Shown: piece by piece, positions 54,253-63,235 of the stretch
Numbering within the stretch: the stretch's first letter is position 1
How the letters are laid out: each line of letters opens with the position of its first letter
Assembly (NCBI RefSeq): GCF_024055895.1
Contig: NZ_JAMXLE010000001.1
Coordinates: 2,286,698 to 2,350,697, forward strand
Source of the DNA: Rhizobium sp. L1K21
Lineage (GTDB): Bacteria; Pseudomonadota; Alphaproteobacteria; Rhizobiales; Rhizobiaceae
Length of the DNA stretch: 64,000 nucleotides
Reading direction: 5' to 3'
Position numbers and translations under genes: made by a program
The notes under the pieces: model-generated
Told to the model about the DNA's origin: nothing
Database searches by the model: none
What the model saw: the letters and a program-made list of their open reading frames with translations, nothing else

Positions 54253-54966
54253 ATGACGGATCAAGGCGGTGTCAGCCGCGAACATGGCAGCTCATTGCCG
54301 CAAAAGCTCATCTTCTGGCTTCTGCATTTCATGCTCATTCTCATCTGCGCATGGCTCGCGCTGTTTGACGGGTTGGCTGAGATCGGTTCGCTCTTCGGGT
54401 TTGTGTGGCACCTCTCCGATCCAAGCCGCGCACTTGTGCTGCTCACCTTTGCGGTGATCTATTTCCTGCGCCACGGGATCACGCTGTTTTATCTCTTTGT
54501 GCGCAAGGTGGAATGGAGCGAAGCGCTGGGGCTGATCTCATTCTTCGCGCTCTTTGAGATCGGCCTGCTGATTGTGGGCGGCGGTGCATTTCGTGACGAG
54601 GCCCTGCCCTTCGGGCCACTTGATGTTGTTGCCGGACTGCTCTTTCTGTTCGGCTCGTGGTTGAACAGCTGGTCGGAAATCCAGCGCAAATGGTGGAAAC
54701 AGGACCCGGCACACAAGGGGCATTGCTACACTGGCGGGCTGTTTTCCTATTCCATGCACATCAACTATTTCGGCGACGTGGTTCTTTTCACCGGCTGGAG
54801 CCTGATGACCCATAATCTCTGGACGTTGGCGCTGCCGATCTTCATGTTCCTGAGTTTCGCCTTCATGCACATGCCAGCGCTCGATGCCTATCTGGCGAAA
54901 CGATATGGTGCCGAATTTGAAGCCTATGCAGCCAGAACGAAAAAGCTCGTGCCGTTCATCTGGTAG
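54253..54966 (+). CDS. Membrane protein of the isoprenylcysteine/phospholipid methyltransferase-like class
   Basis: 237 residues with about six predicted membrane helices. The C-terminal region, GGLFSYSMHINYFGDVVLFTGWSL, then MPALDAYLAKRYGAEFEAYAARTKKLVPFIW, follows the ICMT/DUF1295-type pattern (two histidine/asparagine-rich turns, E-x-Y-x2-Y near the end). It may methylate or reduce a lipid; activity is not certain. ATG 54253 has AAGGA 8 nt upstream, preferred over a TTG at 54238. Second gene of the TetR-controlled operon. Confidence 0.75.
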   Translation: MTDQGGVSREHGSSLPQKLIFWLLHFMLILICAWLALFDGLAEIGSLFGFVWHLSDPSRALVLLTFAVIYFLRHGITLFYLFVRKVEWSEALGLISFFALFEIGLLIVGGGAFRDEALPFGPLDVVAGLLFLFGSWLNSWSEIQRKWWKQDPAHKGHCYTGGLFSYSMHINYFGDVVLFTGWSLMTHNLWTLALPIFMFLSFAFMHMPALDAYLAKRYGAEFEAYAARTKKLVPFIW

Positions 54967-55002
54967 AAAAAAGATGCCCGGAGCTCTTCTCAAGCTCCGG
55001 GC
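54967..55002 (-). terminator. Rho-independent terminator after ccrM
   Basis: GCCCGGAGCT and AGCTCCGGGC form a 10-bp stem around 7 nt, followed on the minus strand by ATCTTTTTT. It lies past the ccrM stop and next to the convergent membrane-protein stop. Confidence 0.88.
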
Positions 55003-55070
55003 AGTGCTTTCCGACGGGACTGAAGGTACTTAACCGCAGGAAAGTTTACCAACAACGGTCGGTTCAGGGA

Positions 55071-56354
<1,284 letters not shown>

Positions 56355-56477
56355 TTATCGAAAGAGCAAGCGGGCACCTTGCGCCGATGAAAGATGAAGA
56401 TTGTTGACAATCTTACAATATTGAATTGAAATGACGGTATCGGTGATCGATGACAACAAAAAGCCAAGGGGAATGAC

Positions 56478-57314
56478 ATGAAATTGACGCGACGGAATTT
56501 CTCGCTTTTGGGCGGGGCTGGACTGGCGATGGCCGCTTTTGGCGGCGTGGTGCCGGCAATGGCGGCGGGAACGCTGGACGACATCAAGGCGCGCGGATCG
56601 CTGCGCGTGGGTGTTACGCAGGCACCGCCGTGGTATTCGAAAGATCCGGCAACGGGCGAATGGACGTCCGGCGTTGGTGTTTCTGCCGGCAAGGCGATGG
56701 CCGAGGCGCTGGGTGTGAAATTTGAGCCGGTGGAAGTGACCTGGGGCACAGCTGTTGCCGCCCTGCAGAGCAACAAGATCGATATCATGTTCGTTCTCGA
56801 TGCGACGGATGAGCGCAAACAGGCCGCCGACTTCCCGGAAACACCCCTCCTCTATTATTCTCTGGCTGTGCTTGCCAAGGACGATCTGGTTGTGACGAGC
56901 TGGGAAGACCTGAACAAGCCGGAAATCAAGATTTCCGTGCCGCAAGCCACCAGCATGGACAAGTTCCTGACCGAGAATGTGGGCGACGCCGATATCCAGC
57001 GTTTTCCGGGAAATACAGAGGCGATTGCAGCGTTCCAGTCGGGCCGCGTTGATGCCGTCTGCCTGTTCCATCCGCCGTTGATTGCCGCCCGCCAGAAGCT
57101 CGGTTACGGCAAGATCGTCGTTCCCACCCCGGTCAAGTCGAACCCGACCAGTGCCGCCGTGCGCAAGGGCGACAGCGAATTCGTGGCCTTTGTCGACGGG
57201 CAGTTGAAGGACTATTACACGTCCGGGAAGATCCAGACCTGGTATGAGGAATTTCTGTCCGGCTTCGGGCTTGATCCCAAATCTGCGCCGCCAATCATCA
57301 AAGAACGGCTCTAA
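56478..57314 (+). CDS. Polar amino-acid-type ABC transporter substrate-binding protein
   Basis: 278 residues. The N-terminus MKLTRRNFSLLGGAGLAM has a twin-arginine-like signal with cleavage near AMAAG. The mature part is a family 3 solute-binding protein (IKARGSLRVGVTQAPPWYSKDP ... GVGVSAGKAMAEALGVKFEPVEV). It delivers an amino acid or related cation to the permeases at 57329-58665. AAGGGG precedes ATG 56478. First gene of an operon with permeases, ATPase, a class-IV aminotransferase homologue and perhaps the GntR gene. Confidence 0.9.
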   Translation: MKLTRRNFSLLGGAGLAMAAFGGVVPAMAAGTLDDIKARGSLRVGVTQAPPWYSKDPATGEWTSGVGVSAGKAMAEALGVKFEPVEVTWGTAVAALQSNKIDIMFVLDATDERKQAADFPETPLLYYSLAVLAKDDLVVTSWEDLNKPEIKISVPQATSMDKFLTENVGDADIQRFPGNTEAIAAFQSGRVDAVCLFHPPLIAARQKLGYGKIVVPTPVKSNPTSAAVRKGDSEFVAFVDGQLKDYYTSGKIQTWYEEFLSGFGLDPKSAPPIIKERL

Positions 57315-57328
57315 GAGAGCCTTTCCCG

Positions 57329-58003
57329 ATGTATGAGTGGAATTTCTGGCCGGTGCTGAGCGAAAGCGGCATCCTTTGGGCCGGCTTTCGCAACACGCTG
57401 ATCCTGACAGCAACCGCTCTTTCGGGCGGGCTTGTGGTGGGGCTTTTTCTGGCGCTGGGGAGGCTCTCTCACCGGCGCTGGCTAAGCCTGCCTGCTGGCA
57501 TTGTGATCGAGGTTTTTCGAACCACGCCGCCGCTTGTGCAGCTTTTCTGGTTCTATTTTGGCCTTCCCATTGTGCTGGCTGTGGAAATGACGCCGTTTCT
57601 GGCAGCCGCCTTGACGTTTACGATCCAGAGCGGAGCCTTTTTTGCCGAAATTTTCCGCGCGGGCATCGTTTCCATTGAAAAAGGCCAGTGGGAAGCCGCC
57701 CGCGTGATCGGCATGAACCACGCCCAGATGATGCGCCGGATCATTCTGCCGCAGGCGGTGAAACGCATGTTTCCGTCCATGATGGAACGGTCCATCGAAC
57801 TGATGAAGACGACGACGCTGGTCGCCACCGTTTCATACGCCGATCTTCTCTTTCAAGCCAATGAGCTGGCGCAGAAGACTTTCCGACCGCTGGAGGTCTA
57901 CACGGTCGTGGCGCTCATCTATTTCATTTCCATTTCAGCGGTCAGCTTCCTTGCCGCCCGCCTTGAAAAGCGCTTCGCCCGCAGCGGGGAGATCACCCAA
58001 TGA
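57329..58003 (+). CDS. Polar amino-acid ABC transporter permease 1
   Basis: 224 residues of the HisM/GlnP family with the SGGLVVGLFLALGRLS helix, EVFRTTPPLVQLFWFYFGLP, and the ATPase-contact EAA loop EAARVIGMNHAQMMRRIILPQAVKRMFP. The stop overlaps the second permease start by 4 nt. Works with the binding protein at 56478. Confidence 0.93.
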   Translation: MYEWNFWPVLSESGILWAGFRNTLILTATALSGGLVVGLFLALGRLSHRRWLSLPAGIVIEVFRTTPPLVQLFWFYFGLPIVLAVEMTPFLAAALTFTIQSGAFFAEIFRAGIVSIEKGQWEAARVIGMNHAQMMRRIILPQAVKRMFPSMMERSIELMKTTTLVATVSYADLLFQANELAQKTFRPLEVYTVVALIYFISISAVSFLAARLEKRFARSGEITQ

Positions 58004-58665
58004 ACTACCATTGGAACTTTGCCAGCGTTTTTGAAAATTGGCCTGCGCTGCTGATCGGGGTCGAGGGAACGCTGAGGCTCTTCGTCGTCTGCCTTCTCAT
58101 CGGCATGAGCCTGGGGCTGGTCGTCGGTCTTGGACGTCGCTCGAAAAGCAAGCCGGTCAAGTGGCTCTCCACCGCCTTTGTCGAGTTTTTCCGCAATACC
58201 CCGGTGCTGGTGCAGATCCTCTGGTTTTATTATGCACTGCCGATCCTGACCGGCCTTGAGATCAGCCCGTTCATGGCCGCAATCCTTGGCATTTCGCTTA
58301 ACTCTGCAGCCTATTCGGCAGAGATCTTTCGCGGCGGCATTCAGTCGATTGAACCTGGCCAGTGGGAAGCGGCAACCGCCATCGGCATGAGCCGCTTACA
58401 GACCTTGCGCCGTATCGTGCTGCCGCAGGCAATCCGCCGGGTTATTCCAGCACTCACCAATCGCGGGGTTGAGATTTTCAAGATGTCGACGCTCGCCTCG
58501 GTGGTCGCCTATGTCGAGCTGTTGCAGCAGGGCAAGCTCATCGCCTCGCTGAACTTCAATCCGCTGGAGGTCTACACCGTCATCGGCGCGATCTTCCTGC
58601 TTATCCTCTATCCCATCGTGCGCCTGACCTATGCGCTCGAACGCCGCCTTGCCCGGAGTGACTGA
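58000..58665 (+). CDS. Polar amino-acid ABC transporter permease 2
   Basis: 221 residues, the second HisM/GlnP-type permease, with EFFRNTPVLVQILWFYYALP and the EAA loop EAATAIGMSRLQTLRRIVLPQAIRRVIP. Overlaps the first permease by 4 nt (ATGA) and is 2 nt from the ATPase start. Confidence 0.93.
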   Translation: MNYHWNFASVFENWPALLIGVEGTLRLFVVCLLIGMSLGLVVGLGRRSKSKPVKWLSTAFVEFFRNTPVLVQILWFYYALPILTGLEISPFMAAILGISLNSAAYSAEIFRGGIQSIEPGQWEAATAIGMSRLQTLRRIVLPQAIRRVIPALTNRGVEIFKMSTLASVVAYVELLQQGKLIASLNFNPLEVYTVIGAIFLLILYPIVRLTYALERRLARSD

Positions 58666-58667
58666 CC

Positions 58668-59441
58668 TTGACTGATCCCATTTTACAATTGCGCGGGCTT
58701 GAGAAATCCTTCGGCGACATGCAGGTCTTCAAGAATGTCGATCTCGATGTGGCACCGGGCGACCGGATCGCCATTCTGGGGGCTTCAGGCTCGGGGAAAA
58801 GCACGCTTCTTCGCTGTATCAATGTTCTGGAGACGCCTGACGCCGGCGATATCCGTGTCGGCGGAAAGCCGGTCGGCGCGGTAGGCTCAAATGGGCGGGT
58901 GCGCTATAGTGAGCGCGAACTTTGCGCGCTTCGCCAGCGGGTGGGCATGGTGTTTCAGCAGTTCAACCTGTTTCCGCATATGACCGTGAAGCAGAACGTG
59001 ACCGAAGGGCTTCGCACCGTCAAAGGCATTGCTTCAGCCAAGGCTGACGAGCGGGCGCTGAAAGAGCTTTCGCGCGTTGGGCTCGCAGACAAGGCCGAGA
59101 CCTATCCATCACGCCTTTCGGGCGGACAGAAGCAGCGTGTGGCGATTGCCAGAGCGCTTGCCATGGACCCGGAAATTCTCCTCTTCGATGAGCCGACCTC
59201 GGCGCTTGATCCTGCCCTTGTGGGCGAGGTGTTGAGCGTGATCGAGCAATTGGCCAACGAGGGCCGGACCATGCTTCTGGTCACCCACGAAATCGGCTTT
59301 GCCTATCATATGGCAACCAAGATCGTGTTTCTGGCCGAGGGCGGAATCTACGAAATGGGGACACCCGACGCGGTGCTCAAAAATCCCCAAAAGCCTCTGA
59401 CCCAGGCCTTCCTGGCAGAACATCAGCGTTTTCATTTTTGA
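58668..59441 (+). CDS. Polar amino-acid ABC transporter ATPase
   Basis: 257 residues. Walker A GASGSGKST (about 38-46), Q-loop FQQFNLFPHMTVKQNV, signature LSGGQKQR, Walker B ILLFDEPTSALDPALVGE and H-loop THEIGFAYHMA. The start is TTG 58668, with GGAG upstream; no ATG occurs before the first conserved residues. Typical of GlnQ/HisP. Supplies energy for the importer at 56478-58665. Confidence 0.93.
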   Translation: MTDPILQLRGLEKSFGDMQVFKNVDLDVAPGDRIAILGASGSGKSTLLRCINVLETPDAGDIRVGGKPVGAVGSNGRVRYSERELCALRQRVGMVFQQFNLFPHMTVKQNVTEGLRTVKGIASAKADERALKELSRVGLADKAETYPSRLSGGQKQRVAIARALAMDPEILLFDEPTSALDPALVGEVLSVIEQLANEGRTMLLVTHEIGFAYHMATKIVFLAEGGIYEMGTPDAVLKNPQKPLTQAFLAEHQRFHF

Positions 59442-59454
59442 TCGAGAGTAGCAA

Positions 59455-60363
59455 ATGACAGATAACAACAGTGCTCAAGGATATGTCGCCGACCCGCGCA
59501 ACGAGAATGTGCTGATTTATGTCGATGGTGCGTTTGTGCCGCGCGACAAGGCTGTCGTTTCGGTGTTCGACAGCGGCTTCGTGCTGGGCGACGGTGTGTG
59601 GGAAGGTTTGCGCCTCGTGAACGGAAAGGTGCTTCAGCTTGACGCCCATCTGGACCGGCTGTTTGAGGGTGCAGGCTCCATTGCGCTTGATCTCGGGCGC
59701 AGCCGCGAGGAAATCAAGGACGCCATTTTCAAGACGCTCGAAACCAACGGCATGACGGATGGTGCGCATATCCGCCTGATGGTGTCGCGCGGCTTGAAAA
59801 GCACGCCAAACCAGGACCCGCGCTTTGTCATCGGCAAGGCAACGCTGGTCATCGTGGCCGAATACAAGGCGCCGAAGCCGGAGGCCAAGACTACGGGACT
59901 TGCGCTCTTCACCTCCACTTTCCGCACCAGCAGCCCGGATGTCTTCGATTTGCGGCTCAACTCGCACAGCCGCCTCAACCTCATTCAGGCGCTCATTCAG
60001 GCCATCAATGCCGGTGCTGATGAAGCGCTGATGCTTGATCCGCGCGGCTTTGTTGCTAGCTGCAATTCCACCAACTTCTTCATTATCCGCGGGCGCGAAC
60101 TCTGGACCTCGACCGGCACATATTCCTTCAAGGGGTTGACCCAGCGCGCAGTGATTGAAAGCTGGCGCGAGAGCGGCGGCACAGTACTGGAGAAAGATTT
60201 CACGTTGGCAGAGGTCTATTCCGCAAACGAAGCCTTTGTCACCGGTACGCTTGGTGGCGTAACACCGGTTGTCAAAGTCGATGGCCGGGTGATTGGCGCA
60301 GGCAAACCGGGGCCGGTGACCTCCGAGGTCGGCGATATCTACAAGAACTGGGTTTTGCGCTGA
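59455..60363 (+). CDS. Class-IV aminotransferase homologue lacking the PLP lysine
   Basis: 302 residues with the fold-type IV pattern: VYVDGAFVPRD-like start (IYVDGAFVPRDKAVVSVFDSGFVLGDGVWEGLR), HLDRLFEGA, GADEALMLDPRGFVASCNSTNFFII and VFVTGTLGGVTPV-like end (AFVTGTLGGVTPVVKVDGR). Aligned on GADEAL, the position of the PLP-binding lysine of D-amino-acid and branched-chain transaminases is Asn169 (LRLNSHSRLN), and no lysine lies nearby. It may have lost transamination and be a lyase, binding protein or inactive homologue. ATG 59455, 13 nt after the ATPase, so part of the import operon. Confidence 0.8.
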   Translation: MTDNNSAQGYVADPRNENVLIYVDGAFVPRDKAVVSVFDSGFVLGDGVWEGLRLVNGKVLQLDAHLDRLFEGAGSIALDLGRSREEIKDAIFKTLETNGMTDGAHIRLMVSRGLKSTPNQDPRFVIGKATLVIVAEYKAPKPEAKTTGLALFTSTFRTSSPDVFDLRLNSHSRLNLIQALIQAINAGADEALMLDPRGFVASCNSTNFFIIRGRELWTSTGTYSFKGLTQRAVIESWRESGGTVLEKDFTLAEVYSANEAFVTGTLGGVTPVVKVDGRVIGAGKPGPVTSEVGDIYKNWVLR

Positions 60364-60421
60364 GCTTCAGACAAGGTTCAACCTGTTATCTGCGGCAAGC
60401 GTGATTGGAGAAAGATACGAC

Positions 60422-61105
60422 ATGGTTGAAAACGCTGCCGCCAGCACACAAACGGTATCGCCACTGAAGCGGGAAACATTCAGCGATCGGATCGCTGCGG
60501 ATTTGCGGCGCGCCATCATTATCGGCGAAATCGAGGCCGGCGAACCCATTACCGAGGTGGAACTGGCGAGCCGGTTCGGCGTGAGCCGCGGCCCGTTGCG
60601 CGAAGCTCTTGGCATACTGGCTGGTGAAGGGCTGGTGGTTTCAGTGCCTTATACGGGCACCCGCGTTCTCAAACTCACCGCCAAGGATGTGCGTGAACTC
60701 TATAGCCTGCGCACATCACTCGAAAGCCTTGCCTTCAAGGAAATCTGGTACAACCGGGATGCCAATTTCGCGACCGAAATGGAAGCCCGGCACAAGCGGC
60801 TGCTTGCCACCCAGAAGCTCTCCGACCATGTGGCCTCCAGCGAGGCCGAGGTGAAGTTTCATGCCCTCGTCTATGAGCGCTGCGGGCATAAGCTGCTCCT
60901 GGAAAGCTGGCAGCGCATTGCCAGCCGCCTGCAGCTTTATCTGGCTGTGCACCAGCGGGCGCATGGACGCACCGCGCCGATTGAAGATGCGCATGAGCGC
61001 TATGTCCAGCTTGCGCTGGGCGACAGGCTGGATCTGATGCTGGACGAGGTGGAGTCGCATATGCAGCGCGGCATCCTGCAAATGGAGCGCTACCTCGGCG
61101 ACTGA
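60422..61105 (+). CDS. GntR-family (FCD) transcriptional regulator
   Basis: 227 residues: GntR winged helix (about 17-75, RIAADLRRAIIIGEIEAGEPITEVELASRFGVSRGPLREALGIL) and an all-helical FCD ligand domain with a possible metal site (His residues in FHALVYERCGH). ATG 60422 has GGAGAAAG about 11 nt upstream; a GTG at 60401 is less likely. It follows the amino-acid import operon by 58 nt on the same strand and likely regulates it. Confidence 0.88.
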   Translation: MVENAAASTQTVSPLKRETFSDRIAADLRRAIIIGEIEAGEPITEVELASRFGVSRGPLREALGILAGEGLVVSVPYTGTRVLKLTAKDVRELYSLRTSLESLAFKEIWYNRDANFATEMEARHKRLLATQKLSDHVASSEAEVKFHALVYERCGHKLLLESWQRIASRLQLYLAVHQRAHGRTAPIEDAHERYVQLALGDRLDLMLDEVESHMQRGILQMERYLGD

Positions 61106-61138
61106 TGCCACTCACCACAGCGCTCCAGCAACGATCGA

Positions 61139-61942
61139 CTATTTTTCCGCGCAGATCGCATAACGGTGCTGCGTTGCCCGTTCCAATCCCTTGAAGAAAC
61201 TGAAATTCTTCTTCTGCGCCCGGTGAATGGCGCGCATATCCTTGTCCACCGTCACCTTGGCAAAGCCGGCGGCGCGCAACAGGTCGACGACTGCCTCTGC
61301 GCGTGCGCCCTCGGAAAAATAGACCTGGGAGAGAATGCGGTTGTGGGTCTCGGCCATCTCCGGCGAAGCTGCGCCATGACGCGCATCCTTGATGAGACCG
61401 ATGCGCCCTGCGGCGGTGGCCAGCCGCTTCAAGAACTGGGTCAGCGGTGAGACATTTACGAAATCACCATCCACAATCAGAACCTTGCCGCCGGGCTTGA
61501 GGACGCGGTGCCACTCGACGAATGCAGCTTTGGGATCGACCAATGTCCAGACAAGATGGCGGTTGGTGATGACGTCATAACTGTCATCTGGTTCCATCGT
61601 GTTTTCCGCGTCACCCATCACGAAACGAATGGAGCGTCCACGCGTGCGCGCTTTCTCCCTGGCGCGCTCCAGCATCTGCTCGGACCAGTCCATGCCGGTG
61701 ACCCGAAAGCCGAGGTCATCCAGAAGATGCGACACCACGCCCGTGCCTGAGGCGAGATCGAGTGCGGCCCGGCCTTCACCCTCGCCCAGATGCTTTAAGA
61801 TAAGACAGTGCCATGCGGCGCGCTCGTCTTCGGAAAAAATCTCGTGTCCCGGCTGGGTGTCGAACGTTTCGGCACGGGCTGACCAATAGGCCTTGATTTC
61901 ATCACGCAGATCAAAGTTCGAAAGCGTCGCGGTATCGTTCAT
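61139..61942 (-). CDS. Class I SAM-dependent methyltransferase beside a siderophore ABC importer
   Basis: 267 residues. SAM motif I ALDLASGTGVVSHLL (about 57-71), MDWSEQML for the ribose contact and NRHLVWTLVDPKAAF ... VLKPGGKVLIVDGDF as post-motifs, UbiE/Methyltransf_11 type. ATG 61942 has AAAAGGTG 8 nt upstream; a longer start is less likely. It is divergent from the iron/siderophore-class binding protein, sharing a short region with a candidate RirA box, which suggests iron-responsive expression and methylation of an imported or made chelator. The substrate is unknown. Confidence 0.82.
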   Translation of the reverse strand: MNDTATLSNFDLRDEIKAYWSARAETFDTQPGHEIFSEDERAAWHCLILKHLGEGEGRAALDLASGTGVVSHLLDDLGFRVTGMDWSEQMLERAREKARTRGRSIRFVMGDAENTMEPDDSYDVITNRHLVWTLVDPKAAFVEWHRVLKPGGKVLIVDGDFVNVSPLTQFLKRLATAAGRIGLIKDARHGAASPEMAETHNRILSQVYFSEGARAEAVVDLLRAAGFAKVTVDKDMRAIHRAQKKNFSFFKGLERATQHRYAICAEK

Positions 61943-61993
61943 GGCACACCTTTTCCGGCCTTTTCCGGTCTGGAATCTTTCTAAAAGATAATT

Positions 61994-62012
61994 CTTGACT
62001 GGTCTAATCAAG
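61994..62012. promoter_or_regulatory. Candidate RirA iron-responsive (IRO) box
   Basis: CTTGA, 9 nt, TCAAG: a perfect 5-bp dyad containing TGA-N9-TCA, the consensus described for RirA operators in rhizobia. It lies between the divergent methyltransferase and iron-class binding-protein genes. RirA itself is not in the window. Confidence 0.6.
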
Positions 62013-62092
62013 AAAACTAGACGATTTGTGGAGTTCTAATGTCAAGAAAGATCGACTGCCGCAAGAGGCAATCGATATGTGGGGCTAAAAAG

Positions 62093-63232
62093 ATGAATAT
62101 TTTCAAAAAGGTGGCAACTGCCGCCTCGGTTTCGCTTGTGCTTTTTTCCAGCGCGGCGTTTGCGGGCGAGACGGTGAAGATCACCGACATCACCGGTCGC
62201 GAAGTCGAGGTGAACGTGCCGGTGGAGCACGTTATCCTCGGTGAAGGCCGTCAGATCTATTTCGTGGCCGCGCTCGACACGGAAGACCCGTTTGGCCGCG
62301 TTGTCGGATGGCGTGACGACTTCAAGAAAGCCGATCTCGACGGTTACAACGAATATCTGAAAAAGTTCCCGCAGATGGACAGTCTGCCGACGTTCGGCGG
62401 CATGAAGGATGGCACATTCGATGTGGAGCAGGCCGTGGCGCTGCATCCAGACGTCATCATCATGAACATCGATTCCAAGACCGCGACCGAGGAAGGCGGC
62501 TATATCGAAAAGCTCGCCAAGGTCGGAATCCCGCTGGTTTACATCGACTTCCGCGACAAGGCGTTTGAAAACACCGAACCGTCCATGCGCATCGTTGGAA
62601 AACTGTTCGGCAAGGAAGAACGCGCAGAAGAGTTCATTCAGTTTCGCGCAGAGCAGCTTGCCCGGGTGACCGATGTTGTTGCCGCACAGGCCGATCTGAA
62701 GCGCCCGGTCGTCTTCATGGAGCGCGCTGGCGGTTATTCCGATGATTGCTGCATGTCTTTTGGTGATGAGAACTTCGGCAAGATGGTGGAAATGGCCGGT
62801 GGCATCAACATGGCCAAGGACATCATTCCCGGCACGTTCGGCACGGTCAACCCGGAACAGATTATCGCCAGCAACCCTGATCAGGTGATTGTCACAGGCG
62901 CCAACTGGGAAGGCTATGTGCCTGGCGGCAAGTGGGTCGGCGTCGGCCCCGGTGCTGACGAAGAGCAGTCCGCAGCAAAGCTGAAGGTTCTGATGGAGCG
63001 CCCGGCATTCACCGGCGTCAAGGCGGTCAAGGACGGTAATGTTCACGCCATCTGGCACCAGTTCTACAACAGCCCCTACCAGTTCGTGGCCGTTCAGCAG
63101 ATCGCCAAGTGGCTGCATCCGGAACTGTTCAAGGATCTGGATCCCGACGCATCATTCAAGGAACTGCATGACCGCTTCCTGCCGGTCGACTACAAGCCGG
63201 GATACTTCGCGTCGCTGAGCGTCGGCGGGTAA
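62093..63232 (+). CDS. Iron-siderophore-class ABC transporter substrate-binding protein
   Basis: 379 residues with a Sec signal (MNIFKKVATAASVSLVLFSSAAFA, cleavage before GETVKI). It then has the FecB/BtuF-like class III fold: ITDITGREVEVNVPVEHVILGEGR ... NPDQVIVTGANWEGY. It captures a ferric chelate, heme or cobalamin-like ligand in the periplasm. An upstream in-frame ATG at 62039 would hide the signal peptide, so 62093 is used. It precedes the FecCD permease gene at 63236. Confidence 0.88.
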   Translation: MNIFKKVATAASVSLVLFSSAAFAGETVKITDITGREVEVNVPVEHVILGEGRQIYFVAALDTEDPFGRVVGWRDDFKKADLDGYNEYLKKFPQMDSLPTFGGMKDGTFDVEQAVALHPDVIIMNIDSKTATEEGGYIEKLAKVGIPLVYIDFRDKAFENTEPSMRIVGKLFGKEERAEEFIQFRAEQLARVTDVVAAQADLKRPVVFMERAGGYSDDCCMSFGDENFGKMVEMAGGINMAKDIIPGTFGTVNPEQIIASNPDQVIVTGANWEGYVPGGKWVGVGPGADEEQSAAKLKVLMERPAFTGVKAVKDGNVHAIWHQFYNSPYQFVAVQQIAKWLHPELFKDLDPDASFKELHDRFLPVDYKPGYFASLSVGG

Positions 63233-63235
63233 CAG

